The notes below the pieces were generated by a model, which was given only the letters and a program-made list of their open reading frames with translations, was not told the origin of the DNA and made no database searches. A program made the translations under genes and the position numbers. Of a stretch of 64,000 nt of DNA, positions 34,761-43,896 are shown in pieces. The stretch spans positions 183,663 through 247,662 of the forward strand of contig CATQHI010000008.1 of assembly GCA_958295895.1 (NCBI GenBank), read 5' to 3'. Source of the DNA: Saprospiraceae bacterium (lineage in GTDB: Bacteria > Bacteroidota > Bacteroidia > Chitinophagales > Saprospiraceae). The stretch's first letter is position 1; each line of letters starts with the position of its first letter.

Positions 34761-35783
34761 ATGGAAATTGGTATCGACGACTTTGGCGCTAGCGTACTCG
34801 ACCCGCAGACGGATGAGGTGCTACACGCCCAGCAGTCTATGGCAGAATTACTGGAACGCATCGAGCAGGCCGATCGTAGCGGACTTCACCTCTTCGGCAT
34901 GGGCGAGCACCACCGCAAGGAGTTCTTCGACTCCTCACCGGTGACGATCTTGGCCGCGGCGGCAAGTCGCACCAAGCAGATCAAATTAAGTAGTGCCGTT
35001 ACTGTACTGAGCGCTGCCGATCCCGTGCGCGTGTTCCAGAGCTACGCCACCCTGGACCTGATCTCCAGCGGACGGGCCGAGATGGTCGTAGGTCGCGGCT
35101 CCTTCGTCGATGCCTTTCCGCTCTTCGGACTCGACCTGCGCAACTACGACGAGCTCTTTACCGAAAAGCTAGGCTTACTACTACAAATCCGCGATAATGA
35201 GCGGGTCACTTGGTCGGGCCAGTTTCGTGCGCCGCTAGATGACCAACCGATCTACCCCCGTCCGACGGGCAAACTCCCTATCTGGGTCGGTGTAGGGGGC
35301 ACCCCGGCCTCCTTTGCCCGCGCCGGTACGCTGGGCCTACCGCTTATGGTCGCCGTGATTGGTGGCGAGACCCACCGTTTCCGTCCCCTGGTAGATCTAT
35401 ACTGGGCCGCCGCCGAGCGGGCCGGTCACGATCTGGACACGCTGGAGGTAGGCCTCCACTCCCTAGGCTACGTAGCGGAGACCACCGAGCGGGCGGCCGA
35501 TGAGTTCTTCCCCGGCTACGCCCGTCAGATGACCCGTATCGGGAAGGAGCGCGGCTGGGCACCCATCACGCGGGGCCACTTCGATGCCCAGCGCGGTAAA
35601 CTCGGAGCCCTAGTGGTAGGCGGGCCGGAGGAAGTGGCCGAGAAGATGCTGCGGCACAGTAAGGCGCTGGGGGGTGTGACCCGTTTCAGTTTGCAGATGG
35701 GGGTGGCGGACCTTACGCACGCGCAGCAGATGGAGGCCATCAAACTGATCGGCGAGCGGGTGATTCCGCTAGTGAATGCGTAG
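34761..35783 (+). CDS. LLM class flavin-dependent oxidoreductase
   Basis: 340 residues, luciferase-like monooxygenase TIM barrel. Visible blocks: LFGMGEHHRKEFFDSSPVTILAAAAS, IKLSSAVTVLSAADPVRVFQ, DLISSGRAEMVVGRGSF, PIWVGVGGTPASFARAGTLGLPLM and GALVVGGPEEVAEKML. The family uses FMN or F420; this subgroup is usually taken as FMN-dependent. The substrate is unknown. It is followed nine bases later by the amidohydrolase on the same strand, a possible operon. Confidence 0.88.
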   Translation: MEIGIDDFGASVLDPQTDEVLHAQQSMAELLERIEQADRSGLHLFGMGEHHRKEFFDSSPVTILAAAASRTKQIKLSSAVTVLSAADPVRVFQSYATLDLISSGRAEMVVGRGSFVDAFPLFGLDLRNYDELFTEKLGLLLQIRDNERVTWSGQFRAPLDDQPIYPRPTGKLPIWVGVGGTPASFARAGTLGLPLMVAVIGGETHRFRPLVDLYWAAAERAGHDLDTLEVGLHSLGYVAETTERAADEFFPGYARQMTRIGKERGWAPITRGHFDAQRGKLGALVVGGPEEVAEKMLRHSKALGGVTRFSLQMGVADLTHAQQMEAIKLIGERVIPLVNA

Positions 35784-35792
35784 GTTGCAGCA

Positions 35793-37070
35793 ATGCACCT
35801 CAATCGCTATTGGATTTGCTTGTTGATCCTCCAGTATGGCTGCCGCCTCCCCGGCCAGCCCCCCTCCTGTACGCTCCTCCTGCCGCAGTACGTTTTCGAC
35901 GGCACGGAGCTCCTGGAAAACCGGGCGGTACTTGTCCTAAATGACACGATTGCCGCCGTCAGTGACTCCGCTGATATGCAGCTACCCGTGGGCTGTACCG
36001 TTCGAGAATATCCCGACGCCACCCTCCTCCCCGGCCTGATCGAGGGCCACGCCCACCTCCTACTGCATCCCTACAACGAGACGTCCTGGGACGACCAAGT
36101 TCTGCGCGAGTCACAGGCCGAGCGAGCCATACGTGGCGCTCTGCACGCCCAGGCTACGCTGCGGGCGGGCTTCACCACCGTGCGCGACCTCGGCTCGGAG
36201 GGGGCGGGCTATACCGACGTAGGATTGAAACAGGCCATTGCCAAGGGAGTCACCCCGGGGCCCCGCCTACTGGTGGCGGGTAAGGCCATCGTAGCCACGG
36301 GCAGCTACGGACCGGGCGGCTTCAACGAACAGGTGACCGTGCCCCTCGGCGCCGAAGAAGCCGACGGCGTCGATGAGCTCACCCGGGTCGTCCGCGACCA
36401 GATCGGCCACGGGGCCGACGTCATCAAGGTCTACGCCGACTACCGCTGGGGACCCAACGGCACCGCCCAGCCCACCTTTACCCAGCGTGAACTCGAATTG
36501 ATCGTAGAGCTGGCCACGAGTAGCGGCCGCCCCGTGGTCGCCCACGCCGCCACCGCCGAGGGAATGCGTCGCGCTACCCTGGCCGGGGTCTCCACTGTCG
36601 AACATGGTGACGGCGGCACCCCGGAAGTATTCGCCCTAATGGCCGAACGCGGGGTAGCCCTCTGCCCCACCCTGGCCGCCGGTGATGCCATCCTACAGTA
36701 TCGCGGCTGGAATAAAGAGGTGGATCCAGAGCCGGAGCGTATCACCCAGAAACGCGCTTCCTTTACGGAGGCACTGGGTGCCGGTGTTACCATCGTTGCC
36801 GGTGGCGATGTAGGCGTCTTTCCCCACGGTGACAACGTACGGGAATTGGAGATGATGGTTGACTACGGCATGTCACCACTCGCGGTGCTACGCACCGTGA
36901 CCTCCGGCAACGCTACCGTTTTTGGGTTAGACAACCGGCTAGGACGTATAGCGCCGGGCCTCCTTGCCGACCTGCTGATAGTACACGGTAACCCCCTTGA
37001 GAGTATTAGCTCCTTACGTGAAGTTGAGGCCGTCATGCTCGGCGGCAAGCCGGTCGTACTAAAGGATTAG
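35793..37070 (+). CDS. Metal-dependent amidohydrolase (imidazolonepropionase/prolidase-like)
   Basis: 425 residues. An N-terminal hydrophobic stretch with a cysteine (LLILQYGC) suggests export or a lipoprotein. Amidohydrolase ligands: HAHLLLH in the first strand, a lysine in DVIKVYADYRWG that may be carbamylated, His in VVAHAAT, His in TVEHGDGG and Asp in AGGDVGVFPHGD. The small beta domain is formed by both termini, with the typical end GRIAPGLLADLLIVHGNPL. It hydrolyses amide or ester bonds in cyclic compounds or peptides; the substrate is not defined. The stop overlaps the convergent DUF819 stop by four bases. Confidence 0.87.
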   Translation: MHLNRYWICLLILQYGCRLPGQPPSCTLLLPQYVFDGTELLENRAVLVLNDTIAAVSDSADMQLPVGCTVREYPDATLLPGLIEGHAHLLLHPYNETSWDDQVLRESQAERAIRGALHAQATLRAGFTTVRDLGSEGAGYTDVGLKQAIAKGVTPGPRLLVAGKAIVATGSYGPGGFNEQVTVPLGAEEADGVDELTRVVRDQIGHGADVIKVYADYRWGPNGTAQPTFTQRELELIVELATSSGRPVVAHAATAEGMRRATLAGVSTVEHGDGGTPEVFALMAERGVALCPTLAAGDAILQYRGWNKEVDPEPERITQKRASFTEALGAGVTIVAGGDVGVFPHGDNVRELEMMVDYGMSPLAVLRTVTSGNATVFGLDNRLGRIAPGLLADLLIVHGNPLESISSLREVEAVMLGGKPVVLKD

Positions 37071-38209
37071 CTCACAAGACCTGCTACCGCAAAGCCTAGA
37101 TAGGTACCCAGTCCATTACCCAGCGCTCCGACCAAAATACCCGGCAGGTAAAGGTCCATCCGGTCCAGACTCTTAGCCAGGGCTAGCGCGGAAGAGGAGC
37201 CCCCAATATTAGCCTGAGACGCTACGGCCGCCACGTCCATATCTAGCTTAGCCACGTACGCCACGCCGAAGACGATCGCCCCGTGCACTGATACCGTGAC
37301 GGTCACCAGCGCCAGTAAGCGCCAGGCCAGGTCACCAATTTGCCCCAGTGCGGCCAACTCACAGAACGCCCCGATCACCGCCAGGAACAGGTACACGCAA
37401 AATAGCCCGATCACCTGCCCACCGGCCAACCGATGAAAGAAGGGCAGCTGAGCCAGTAGCAGCGCGATGGTCGTAAGAATAAGAATGGAGGGTACCGCAT
37501 AGCCCACCCCATCCAGCCAGACCGTCAGCGCATCGGAGGCCGCCAGGGCCAAAAAGCCTATACCCAGCAGGATGCCCAGCGAGCGTACGCTGATGCCCTC
37601 GGTCTCGCGCTCCACGCCCTCGGTGGCCTTCACTACGGTTGGGTGCATCCCGCGGACGCGCCTGAACAGTAGAGGAATGGCCAGGGTAGCGATCATCCAC
37701 AGGGCCGTGATGATGTTGTCGACCGCTGTCATGCCTGCATATAGCACCCCCTCCCGCATAACGTCGTAGTGAATGGCGATGGCGTTATAGTTGACACTAC
37801 CCCCCGTGTACGTACCAGTAAACATGCCGCTGATGGCCGGATAAAGCGCCCCGAAGTGGGTACGCCCGTCGATGAGCTGCATCCCTACTAACACGCCAAC
37901 GGCCGTCGCCAAACTACCCAGTACGAACAGGCCCAGCATCGGTGCCCCCGCCCGCTTGATACTCGCCAGGTTGACGTCTAGCAACAAGTAGAAGATAGAT
38001 AGCGGTGCCAGATACTGAAATATGCCAGTATACACCTCCGAGCCCTGGGAGGCGGAGGGAATAACGCCCAGATTAGCCAGTATAGCTACCACAATGATGA
38101 CCAGCAGGGCCGTACCCAGATGACGTAGCGGGGTGCGGCGCACGAGGTACTCGGAGGCCACCACGCTCAGACAGAGCACGGCCAGTACGAATAGGGGGCG
38201 AGTGAACAC
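37067..38209 (-). CDS. DUF819 family membrane protein
   Basis: 380 residues from a GTG at 38209. About ten membrane helices, with glycine-rich signature regions GMFTGTYTGGSVNYNAIA in the middle and AAVASQANIGGSSSALALAKSL near the end; these resemble the paired re-entrant regions of secondary carriers. The family is widespread, often called YjcL-like, and its substrate is unknown. It lies downstream of the TM2 gene on the same strand with a 12-base gap. Confidence 0.85.
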   Translation of the reverse strand: MFTRPLFVLAVLCLSVVASEYLVRRTPLRHLGTALLVIIVVAILANLGVIPSASQGSEVYTGIFQYLAPLSIFYLLLDVNLASIKRAGAPMLGLFVLGSLATAVGVLVGMQLIDGRTHFGALYPAISGMFTGTYTGGSVNYNAIAIHYDVMREGVLYAGMTAVDNIITALWMIATLAIPLLFRRVRGMHPTVVKATEGVERETEGISVRSLGILLGIGFLALAASDALTVWLDGVGYAVPSILILTTIALLLAQLPFFHRLAGGQVIGLFCVYLFLAVIGAFCELAALGQIGDLAWRLLALVTVTVSVHGAIVFGVAYVAKLDMDVAAVASQANIGGSSSALALAKSLDRMDLYLPGILVGALGNGLGTYLGFAVAGLVS

Positions 38210-38221
38210 CCCGGAAGATAG

Positions 38222-38986
38222 CTACGACCGCAGAATTTTGGCCTTTTCCCGCTTAAAGGACTCCTCGGTTAGGATACCATCGTCCTTCAGCTTCGCCAGC
38301 CGCTCGATGCGGGTGATGAGGTCGTCGGAGAGCTCCAGGGTATCGGCCGGCTCGCTAGGGGCGGGCTCACCTGCAGCGGTAGCAGGCGGTGTCCGGTAGC
38401 CGTTCGACTTGAAAGCATAGTACTCCGGCGTGGCGCGCAGGTAAGCCAGGTGGTCGTTGTTCTCGATGGCGTCGAAGTCGTAAAAGCCATTCTCCAGGGC
38501 CAGGCTCAGGTGACGCATAGCCGCGGCCGTATCCTCGTGGATGCTATGTAGGGCGGCCAGCTTATAGTGCACCTCGCCCTGGCGGGGGTCTACGTTGAGC
38601 GAGCGGCGGTAGTCCTGCATGGCCCCCTCAAAGTCATAGTCTGCGTACTTCTGATCGCCACTGATGCGAAAGGGGTCCAGTTTAGGTCCGGTCGGGCGCG
38701 GTACGCGATCAGTGGGCGGGGCCGCCGGTGCAGTGTAAGTCGCGGTCTGCGTTTGCTGCTGGTTGAGGCTGGCGTAGTACTCGGCCGGATTGTACTTCCG
38801 GTTAAAGTCTTCCTCGCTCTGGGTCAGGAAGATGATCCCGTCGATCATGGAGATGATGGTAGGAATGAAGGTCCAGATGAAGAGCAGGTAAAGCAGGCCC
38901 TTGCCGGTCTGCCCGAGGTAGAAGCGGTGTACGCCGAGCCCCCCGAAGAAGAGGGCGAAGATGCCGGCGGTTGTTTTGTTTTTCAT
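38222..38986 (-). CDS. TM2 domain protein with TPR segment and C-terminal SHOCT motif
   Basis: 254 residues. The TM2 domain is at the N-terminus (GIFALFFGGLGVHRFYLGQTGKGLLYLLF, then a second helix and DGIIFLTQSEEDF). A Pro/Thr linker follows, then a short TPR-like region (YDFEGAMQDYRRSLNVDPRQGEVHYKLAALH), another Pro/Ala linker, and a SHOCT domain (DLITRIERLAKLKDDGILTEESFKREKAKILRS). SHOCT is a short oligomerisation motif. The combination suggests a membrane-tethered scaffold; the precise role is unknown. Confidence 0.85.
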   Translation of the reverse strand: MKNKTTAGIFALFFGGLGVHRFYLGQTGKGLLYLLFIWTFIPTIISMIDGIIFLTQSEEDFNRKYNPAEYYASLNQQQTQTATYTAPAAPPTDRVPRPTGPKLDPFRISGDQKYADYDFEGAMQDYRRSLNVDPRQGEVHYKLAALHSIHEDTAAAMRHLSLALENGFYDFDAIENNDHLAYLRATPEYYAFKSNGYRTPPATAAGEPAPSEPADTLELSDDLITRIERLAKLKDDGILTEESFKREKAKILRS

Positions 38987-39083
38987 GTTGCGGAGGAAAG
39001 AGTGTGTATAATACTAAAGATAGGGGGTTTGGGTTGGGGGTATTCGACGGAGCTAGGGATTGGCTCGGCTAACACCGTACGAA

Positions 39084-39193
39084 GTGGTCTACGACCGCGC
39101 TGTGCAACGCGACTTGCAGTCGCGGCGTCAACACTCCTAGCGCAGTCGTAGACTGCGCGGAACAGCGCTGCCGGAGGCAGCATTGTACTTTTG
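39084..39193 (+). repeat. Cluster of four tri-loop hairpins ending in a consensus promoter
   Basis: GTGGTC-TAC-GACCGC (39084-39098, one wobble), CGCGACT-TGC-AGTCGCG (39108-39124), GCGCAGTC-GTA-GACTGCGC (39140-39158) and GCTGCC-GGA-GGCAGC (39167-39181) directly followed by ATTGTACTTTTG. TACTTTTG (39186-39193) is a perfect TAnnTTTG, four bases before the GTG of the thioesterase. The 23 bp at 39167-39189 are identical to those at 27683 and 55130. Confidence 0.75.
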
Positions 39194-39197
39194 CGCG

Positions 39198-39611
39198 GTG
39201 CTAACCTCCACCACCACCCACCGCGTCCGCTACGGAGAAACCGACCAAATGGGCTACCTCTACTACGGCCGCTATGGCCTGCTGTACGAAATCGGCCGGG
39301 CCGAGATGCTGCGCGACCTGGGGCTGAACTACGCCGATATGGAGGGCGAGGAGGGCGTGATGATGCCGGTGATGAGTCTAAATCAACGCTTCGTGCGGCC
39401 GGCGCGCTACGATGAGTTGCTGACGATCACGACCACCTTACGCCATATGCCGGACCGGACGATCACCTTTCACCTGGAGATTCACAACGAAAGGGGTAAA
39501 TTGGTGAACGGCGGGTCGGTCAAGCTGTGTTTCGTGACGGTGAAGACCGGGCAGACGGTGCACGCGCCGGACTACCTGCTGGAGGTCTTACGTCCCTACT
39601 TTGAAGCTTAA
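39198..39611 (+). CDS. Acyl-CoA thioesterase, 4-hydroxybenzoyl-CoA type (YbgC-like)
   Basis: 137 residues from a GTG at 39198. A TTG at 39183 would lie on the promoter itself and is rejected. Hot-dog fold: RVRYGETDQMGYLYYGRYGLLYEIGRAEMLRD contains the catalytic Asp of the D-Q-M-G-x-x-Y-Y-x-x-Y motif. It hydrolyses acyl-CoA thioesters; the in vivo substrate is unknown. The transcript could be leaderless. The stop overlaps the YihY start by 11 bases. Confidence 0.88.
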   Translation: MLTSTTTHRVRYGETDQMGYLYYGRYGLLYEIGRAEMLRDLGLNYADMEGEEGVMMPVMSLNQRFVRPARYDELLTITTTLRHMPDRTITFHLEIHNERGKLVNGGSVKLCFVTVKTGQTVHAPDYLLEVLRPYFEA

Positions 39612-40596
39612 GTTCGACATCGACGCCTTTACCCGTTACTTCACCGAGCACCCCTGGGTGATCGGGCTGACGAAGTACGCCCGCGAGAACAGCTTCATCG
39701 GCTTCAAGGGGGTGCCGATCTACGACGTGGTGGTCTTCGTGATTAAGGAAGCCACGCGGGACGATCTCTTTACGCGGGCTAATAGTGTGGCGTTCAGCTT
39801 TTTCCTGTCGCTCTTTCCGTCGATCCTGACGCTGTTTACCCTGACGCCCTTCGTGCTCGACCTGCTGTCCATTTGGTTCCCGGAGCTTGAAAACTTCAAC
39901 ATGACGCTCTACGAGGAGATCAAGCGGGTGATGCCGGGGCAGGCCGGGGACATCCTCTTCGGCTTCGTACAGGACGTGACCAACTCGCCCAAGGTGGGCC
40001 TGCTGAGCTTCGGTTTTTTGCTGGCGATCTACTTCTCGACCAATGGCATGATCGCCCTCATGCAGGCCTTCGAGAAGAGCTACGTGGAGGTCTTCCGGCA
40101 GCGGGGCTTTCTGCGTAAGCGGATAGTGGCCGCGGGGCTGACCTTTCTGATCGGACTTTTCATTGTGGCCAGCGTCATTCTGGTCATCCTGGGCGATAGC
40201 ATCATCGGCTGGGTCGACTACTGGATGGGCCTGGGTAGCTTTTCGATCTTCCTGATCGACGTGATTCGCTGGGTCACGATGCTCTCGCTCTACTACATCA
40301 TCATCGGTAGCCTGTACCGCTACGGAGCGGCTACGATCGAGCGCTTTAGCTACGTCTCGCCGGGGGTGACGCTAGCCACGCTGCTGAGTCTGGCGACCTC
40401 GGTGGCCTTTAGCTTCTACATTGACGGCTTTAATCGCTACGATACGTACACCAAGTTCTACGGCTCCATTGCCACGATCATTATTGTAATGCTGTGGCTA
40501 CAGCTCAATGCGCTGATTCTTATCATCGGCTTCGAGCTGAATGCGGCAATCGCGGTGCACCGGGATATCACCCAGGTCAAAGACGAAGAGGAATGA
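39601..40596 (+). CDS. YihY/BrkB family membrane protein
   Basis: 331 residues from a TTG at 39601 that overlaps the thioesterase end. Six membrane helices; the hallmark regions are DDLFTRANSVAFSFFLSLFPSILTL, LLAIYFSTNGMIALMQAFEKSY, and SFYIDGFNRYDTYTKFYGSIATIIIVMLWLQLNALILIIGFELNAAI. Once called ribonuclease BN, the family is an inner-membrane protein of unsettled function. It is translationally linked to the thioesterase. Confidence 0.88.
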   Translation: MKLKFDIDAFTRYFTEHPWVIGLTKYARENSFIGFKGVPIYDVVVFVIKEATRDDLFTRANSVAFSFFLSLFPSILTLFTLTPFVLDLLSIWFPELENFNMTLYEEIKRVMPGQAGDILFGFVQDVTNSPKVGLLSFGFLLAIYFSTNGMIALMQAFEKSYVEVFRQRGFLRKRIVAAGLTFLIGLFIVASVILVILGDSIIGWVDYWMGLGSFSIFLIDVIRWVTMLSLYYIIIGSLYRYGAATIERFSYVSPGVTLATLLSLATSVAFSFYIDGFNRYDTYTKFYGSIATIIIVMLWLQLNALILIIGFELNAAIAVHRDITQVKDEEE

Positions 40597-40626
40597 GCTG
40601 TGCCGCGGGGAGTACGCGACAGACTG

Positions 40627-43600
40627 TTACTCCTGACCCGCCGGCAATGGACCGATGCCCCAGGCGGTGTTAGGTTCCGGGCCCATTGTCAGTTCGAGTT
40701 TACCTCCCCCCAGTAGCTCGGCAGCTGGAAACCAGAACGTCCTTAGCACCTTCCCGTTGAGTTTTGCGCCCTGCACGTATTTGTTTACGGAAGATGCGTT
40801 CTGCGCCTCGATCGTGAAGGTATCGCCACGGCCGTAGACGCCACCCAGATGGATAACGCTTTTCTCAAACAGCGGGCTGGCGATCTCATAGATGGGTTCT
40901 CTCCTGGTTCCTCCGTCGGTTTGGAACAATCCGAGTGCCGCCATCACGAACCAGGCGCTCATCTGGCCCTGATCCTCGTCACCCAGGTAAGCATTGGAGA
41001 TACCATATCCGTAGTACCGCTGTGTGATGTCCCGACTCCACTTCTGGGTAAGCCAGGGGTGCCCCGCCCAGTTGAACAAATAAGCGAAGTGCATGGACTG
41101 CTGGTTGCCCTGGATGACCGGAAAATCCCAGTACAGTTCGTTGGGGGCGTTGTACCGCCAGTTGCTGCTTACCTCAAAGCCTGCGTTCAATCGGTCGACG
41201 AACGCCTGCTGACCAATGATGGCGATGAGACCCGGAACGTTTTGCGGTACGAAAAAAGTTAGTTGAAACGCATTGCCTTCGACGTACTGGTGGTTACCTC
41301 CCGTGGTCAACGGATCGAAGTTCTCATACCAGCTACCGTCCGAATGCCGCAGACGGGCAAACCCTATCTTCGGGTCGATGGCATTTCTCCACCACTCGGC
41401 CCGGTCGGAAAATTCAGTGTAGGCCGCTTTTTTTCCTAATGCTCCCGCGAACTGAGCGACGGCGAAGTCATCGAAAGCGTACTCCAGCGTATTTGAGAAT
41501 CTCCCTTTGTTGTAGGGCACGTAGTGATACTTCAGGTAGGCCTCTAGGTCTCTATTTCCCGCGAACCCGTGTCCTACCGGCTCCCCTTTGGTGGTCTGCA
41601 TTTTGTAGACTGCCGCAAATGCTTTTTCTGCATCGAAGTCTCTAATGCCCATCTGGTAGGCGCTTACGATTAGCGGAATCTCGTGTTCCGCTACCATGAC
41701 CGGGATGTATTCCATGCCGGCGGGCCCCTTTGCCAGCCAGCCATTAGCCGCGTACATCGCCAGCGCAGAATTGACCCACCTGGAAGACCATTCTGGAACG
41801 ACCAGGTTCCAGAACTGATTCAAGTTCCAGAACGTGTTCCAGAATGCATCGCAGCCGAGGGCGACGGCATCCGGCGTCGAAAGCTGTTGCACCCTTTCGG
41901 TGGCATCTACCCAGCGCCCGTCAACGTCGCTAAAGATGTTGCGGCTTACCAGTGCCCGGTACATATTGGAGTAGAAACGGGTCTTTTCCCGTTGGTCGTC
42001 GGTAGTGATCTGAACCCGATCAAGTAGTTGGTTCCAAACGCTTTCCTGATTTTTTCTTACCGCCGCAAAATCCCAGCCGAAGGGCTCCGCGATCTCTGTC
42101 CTTAGGTTCAACTCCGCATTAGCTATGCTCACGTAGGAAATTCCCGTCCTGGTCAGCACCACCGGGTCTTCCGCAGTGTCAAATTCAATGATGGCCACCA
42201 CATCTTCCGGCTCGTTGATGGTAATCGTGTCACGATTGCTTACTGTAGTAGTATCTCTGGCTCCCTTTTCCCGCCCATCCACCCATACCTCGAACTTTTT
42301 AATTGGGTGGTCAAACTCCATAACAAAATTGACCGTGTAGTCCTGCTCGATATCATCCCACTCCCGTACCGCATCCCCGTTGTCAATCATTTGCTTGCGG
42401 TAATGTCGCTCCCCCCACACCGAGGGGGTAATCTGCCTGCTGTATCCGATGACTTTATTCGGACCCACTTTCTCGAGGTAGGCCCGTTCAATGCGGTACG
42501 GATACTCGGCGGGTATTTTTAGGTCCACCAGGATTCTGGATTGCGGCACCTCCTCTGGATAGGTGTATCGCTGAAAACTGCAGCGGGTGGAGGCGGTCAG
42601 TTCTGCCCGGATATTGTAATCGCTCAATAGCACCGAGTAGTACCCCAGAGGTGCCTGCTCGGTGGTCTTGTCAATCCTCGACCGATAGCCGCTGTCGGGA
42701 TCTTCCGGCGTACCGACGGTAGTGTTCAGCGGTCCGTTGGTGGGTAAGGTGCCCAAACCCGCCATGGTCCATTCGTGAATATGGCTGAAGGTGCCCACGC
42801 TTTCAAAGGTTGGTTGGTAGCCCGCCTGCCAGCCTTCATCCTGATTGTCGGGACTAAGCTTCACCATACTAAAGGGCATCCACGGGCCCGGCGCGATCAT
42901 CCACCTCGAATGACCGGTGCCGATGTTCGTATCGACGTAGGTGGATGGTGCCGCTGCGTCGCGTGGGCTACGCGTCACCGTACCTGTTTGTACCGTTTGA
43001 CCATCTACTACTAACTCGTAATTACTCTTGACTTCTCTCGACACGGCAGGCATCGGGACTTCAAACGCATGTCTGCCGTTAGCAACTTCCTCCCGGAAAA
43101 CTTCCTCCCCATCCAGCCTGACGATCAGTTGGGGGGCAGCTTCCAGGTGTTGGACATCCACTAGTAGGGGCTGAAACCTTGCTTCGCCGGTGTTGATCTC
43201 GTAGTCGGCGACCGTCACGTCACGCACCAGGAGCCGCCGGGGTACTACTAACTCGGCCGTTTCCGGACCTTCCAGCTTAACCTGATCGAAAACGAGCCAA
43301 CTGCCATCAAGGGTAGTCAGTTGAACGGAGTTGCCCCCTTTTCGGAGTAGCGCTGCGGGCAGGGGAAGTACTAGCTTTTGCTCCTTGGCCCGTCTACCGC
43401 TCCCCTTCAGGGCCTCCTCGCTGCTTCCCGGCTCGAATTGGTGCTTCCAGGAGGTGCCGTTGACCGTTACTTTGAATTGTGGAGGTGCTTCGGGGCTACA
43501 GTCCACAATGTCCACCACTAGCACCCATTCCTCTCCGCCTAATTCTCCCTCCAGGCCAAACAACAGATTCAGTTCGTGGGGGCGAATACCAGCTAGCCCG

Positions 43601-43884
43601 GACGTCCCACCCCAGTAATCTGTAGCGCCGGGCAAAACGTAGGGAAAATCGTTGGCTACCTCAGAATACCCCGGCACAAAGAAGCGATCTTCCCATCCAA
43701 AATCATTCGCCAGAAACTGCTCGTACCCAGCGGGGGCCAGCGCAAATTCAGCGGGACGGTCATCCCCATCTCCTACCGCCCAAATGATCTTCTGTCCAAA
43801 GGCCATCCCCGGCAGCATGAATAGCACGGCGACGAAGGAGTATAATTTGAGCCTAGCATTCCCGGTTGCGTTGAATTTGATCAA
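40627..43884 (-). CDS. GH92 family alpha-mannosidase with N-terminal lyase-type carbohydrate-binding domain
   Basis: 1085 residues from a TTG at 43884, with a signal peptide ending MLPGMAFGQ. Residues about 30-195 form a beta domain with GDGDDRPAEFALAPAGYEQF, DFPYVLPGATDYWGG and PHELNLLFGLEG, as seen at the ends of rhamnogalacturonan-lyase-type proteins. GH92 proper begins near 315 with HSRWMIAPGPWMPFSMVKLS, then GTFSHIHEWTMAGLG, and DAFWNTFWNLNQFWNLV. The conserved DEDQGQMSAWFVMAALGLF contains the catalytic-region acids. GH92 enzymes are calcium-dependent exo-alpha-mannosidases acting on N-glycans or mannans. There is no T9SS sorting domain, so it is probably periplasmic. DNA looks less GC-rich than neighbours. 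Confidence 0.9.
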   Translation of the reverse strand: MIKFNATGNARLKLYSFVAVLFMLPGMAFGQKIIWAVGDGDDRPAEFALAPAGYEQFLANDFGWEDRFFVPGYSEVANDFPYVLPGATDYWGGTSGLAGIRPHELNLLFGLEGELGGEEWVLVVDIVDCSPEAPPQFKVTVNGTSWKHQFEPGSSEEALKGSGRRAKEQKLVLPLPAALLRKGGNSVQLTTLDGSWLVFDQVKLEGPETAELVVPRRLLVRDVTVADYEINTGEARFQPLLVDVQHLEAAPQLIVRLDGEEVFREEVANGRHAFEVPMPAVSREVKSNYELVVDGQTVQTGTVTRSPRDAAAPSTYVDTNIGTGHSRWMIAPGPWMPFSMVKLSPDNQDEGWQAGYQPTFESVGTFSHIHEWTMAGLGTLPTNGPLNTTVGTPEDPDSGYRSRIDKTTEQAPLGYYSVLLSDYNIRAELTASTRCSFQRYTYPEEVPQSRILVDLKIPAEYPYRIERAYLEKVGPNKVIGYSRQITPSVWGERHYRKQMIDNGDAVREWDDIEQDYTVNFVMEFDHPIKKFEVWVDGREKGARDTTTVSNRDTITINEPEDVVAIIEFDTAEDPVVLTRTGISYVSIANAELNLRTEIAEPFGWDFAAVRKNQESVWNQLLDRVQITTDDQREKTRFYSNMYRALVSRNIFSDVDGRWVDATERVQQLSTPDAVALGCDAFWNTFWNLNQFWNLVVPEWSSRWVNSALAMYAANGWLAKGPAGMEYIPVMVAEHEIPLIVSAYQMGIRDFDAEKAFAAVYKMQTTKGEPVGHGFAGNRDLEAYLKYHYVPYNKGRFSNTLEYAFDDFAVAQFAGALGKKAAYTEFSDRAEWWRNAIDPKIGFARLRHSDGSWYENFDPLTTGGNHQYVEGNAFQLTFFVPQNVPGLIAIIGQQAFVDRLNAGFEVSSNWRYNAPNELYWDFPVIQGNQQSMHFAYLFNWAGHPWLTQKWSRDITQRYYGYGISNAYLGDEDQGQMSAWFVMAALGLFQTDGGTRREPIYEIASPLFEKSVIHLGGVYGRGDTFTIEAQNASSVNKYVQGAKLNGKVLRTFWFPAAELLGGGKLELTMGPEPNTAWGIGPLPAGQE

Positions 43885-43896
43885 TCGGATTAGAAT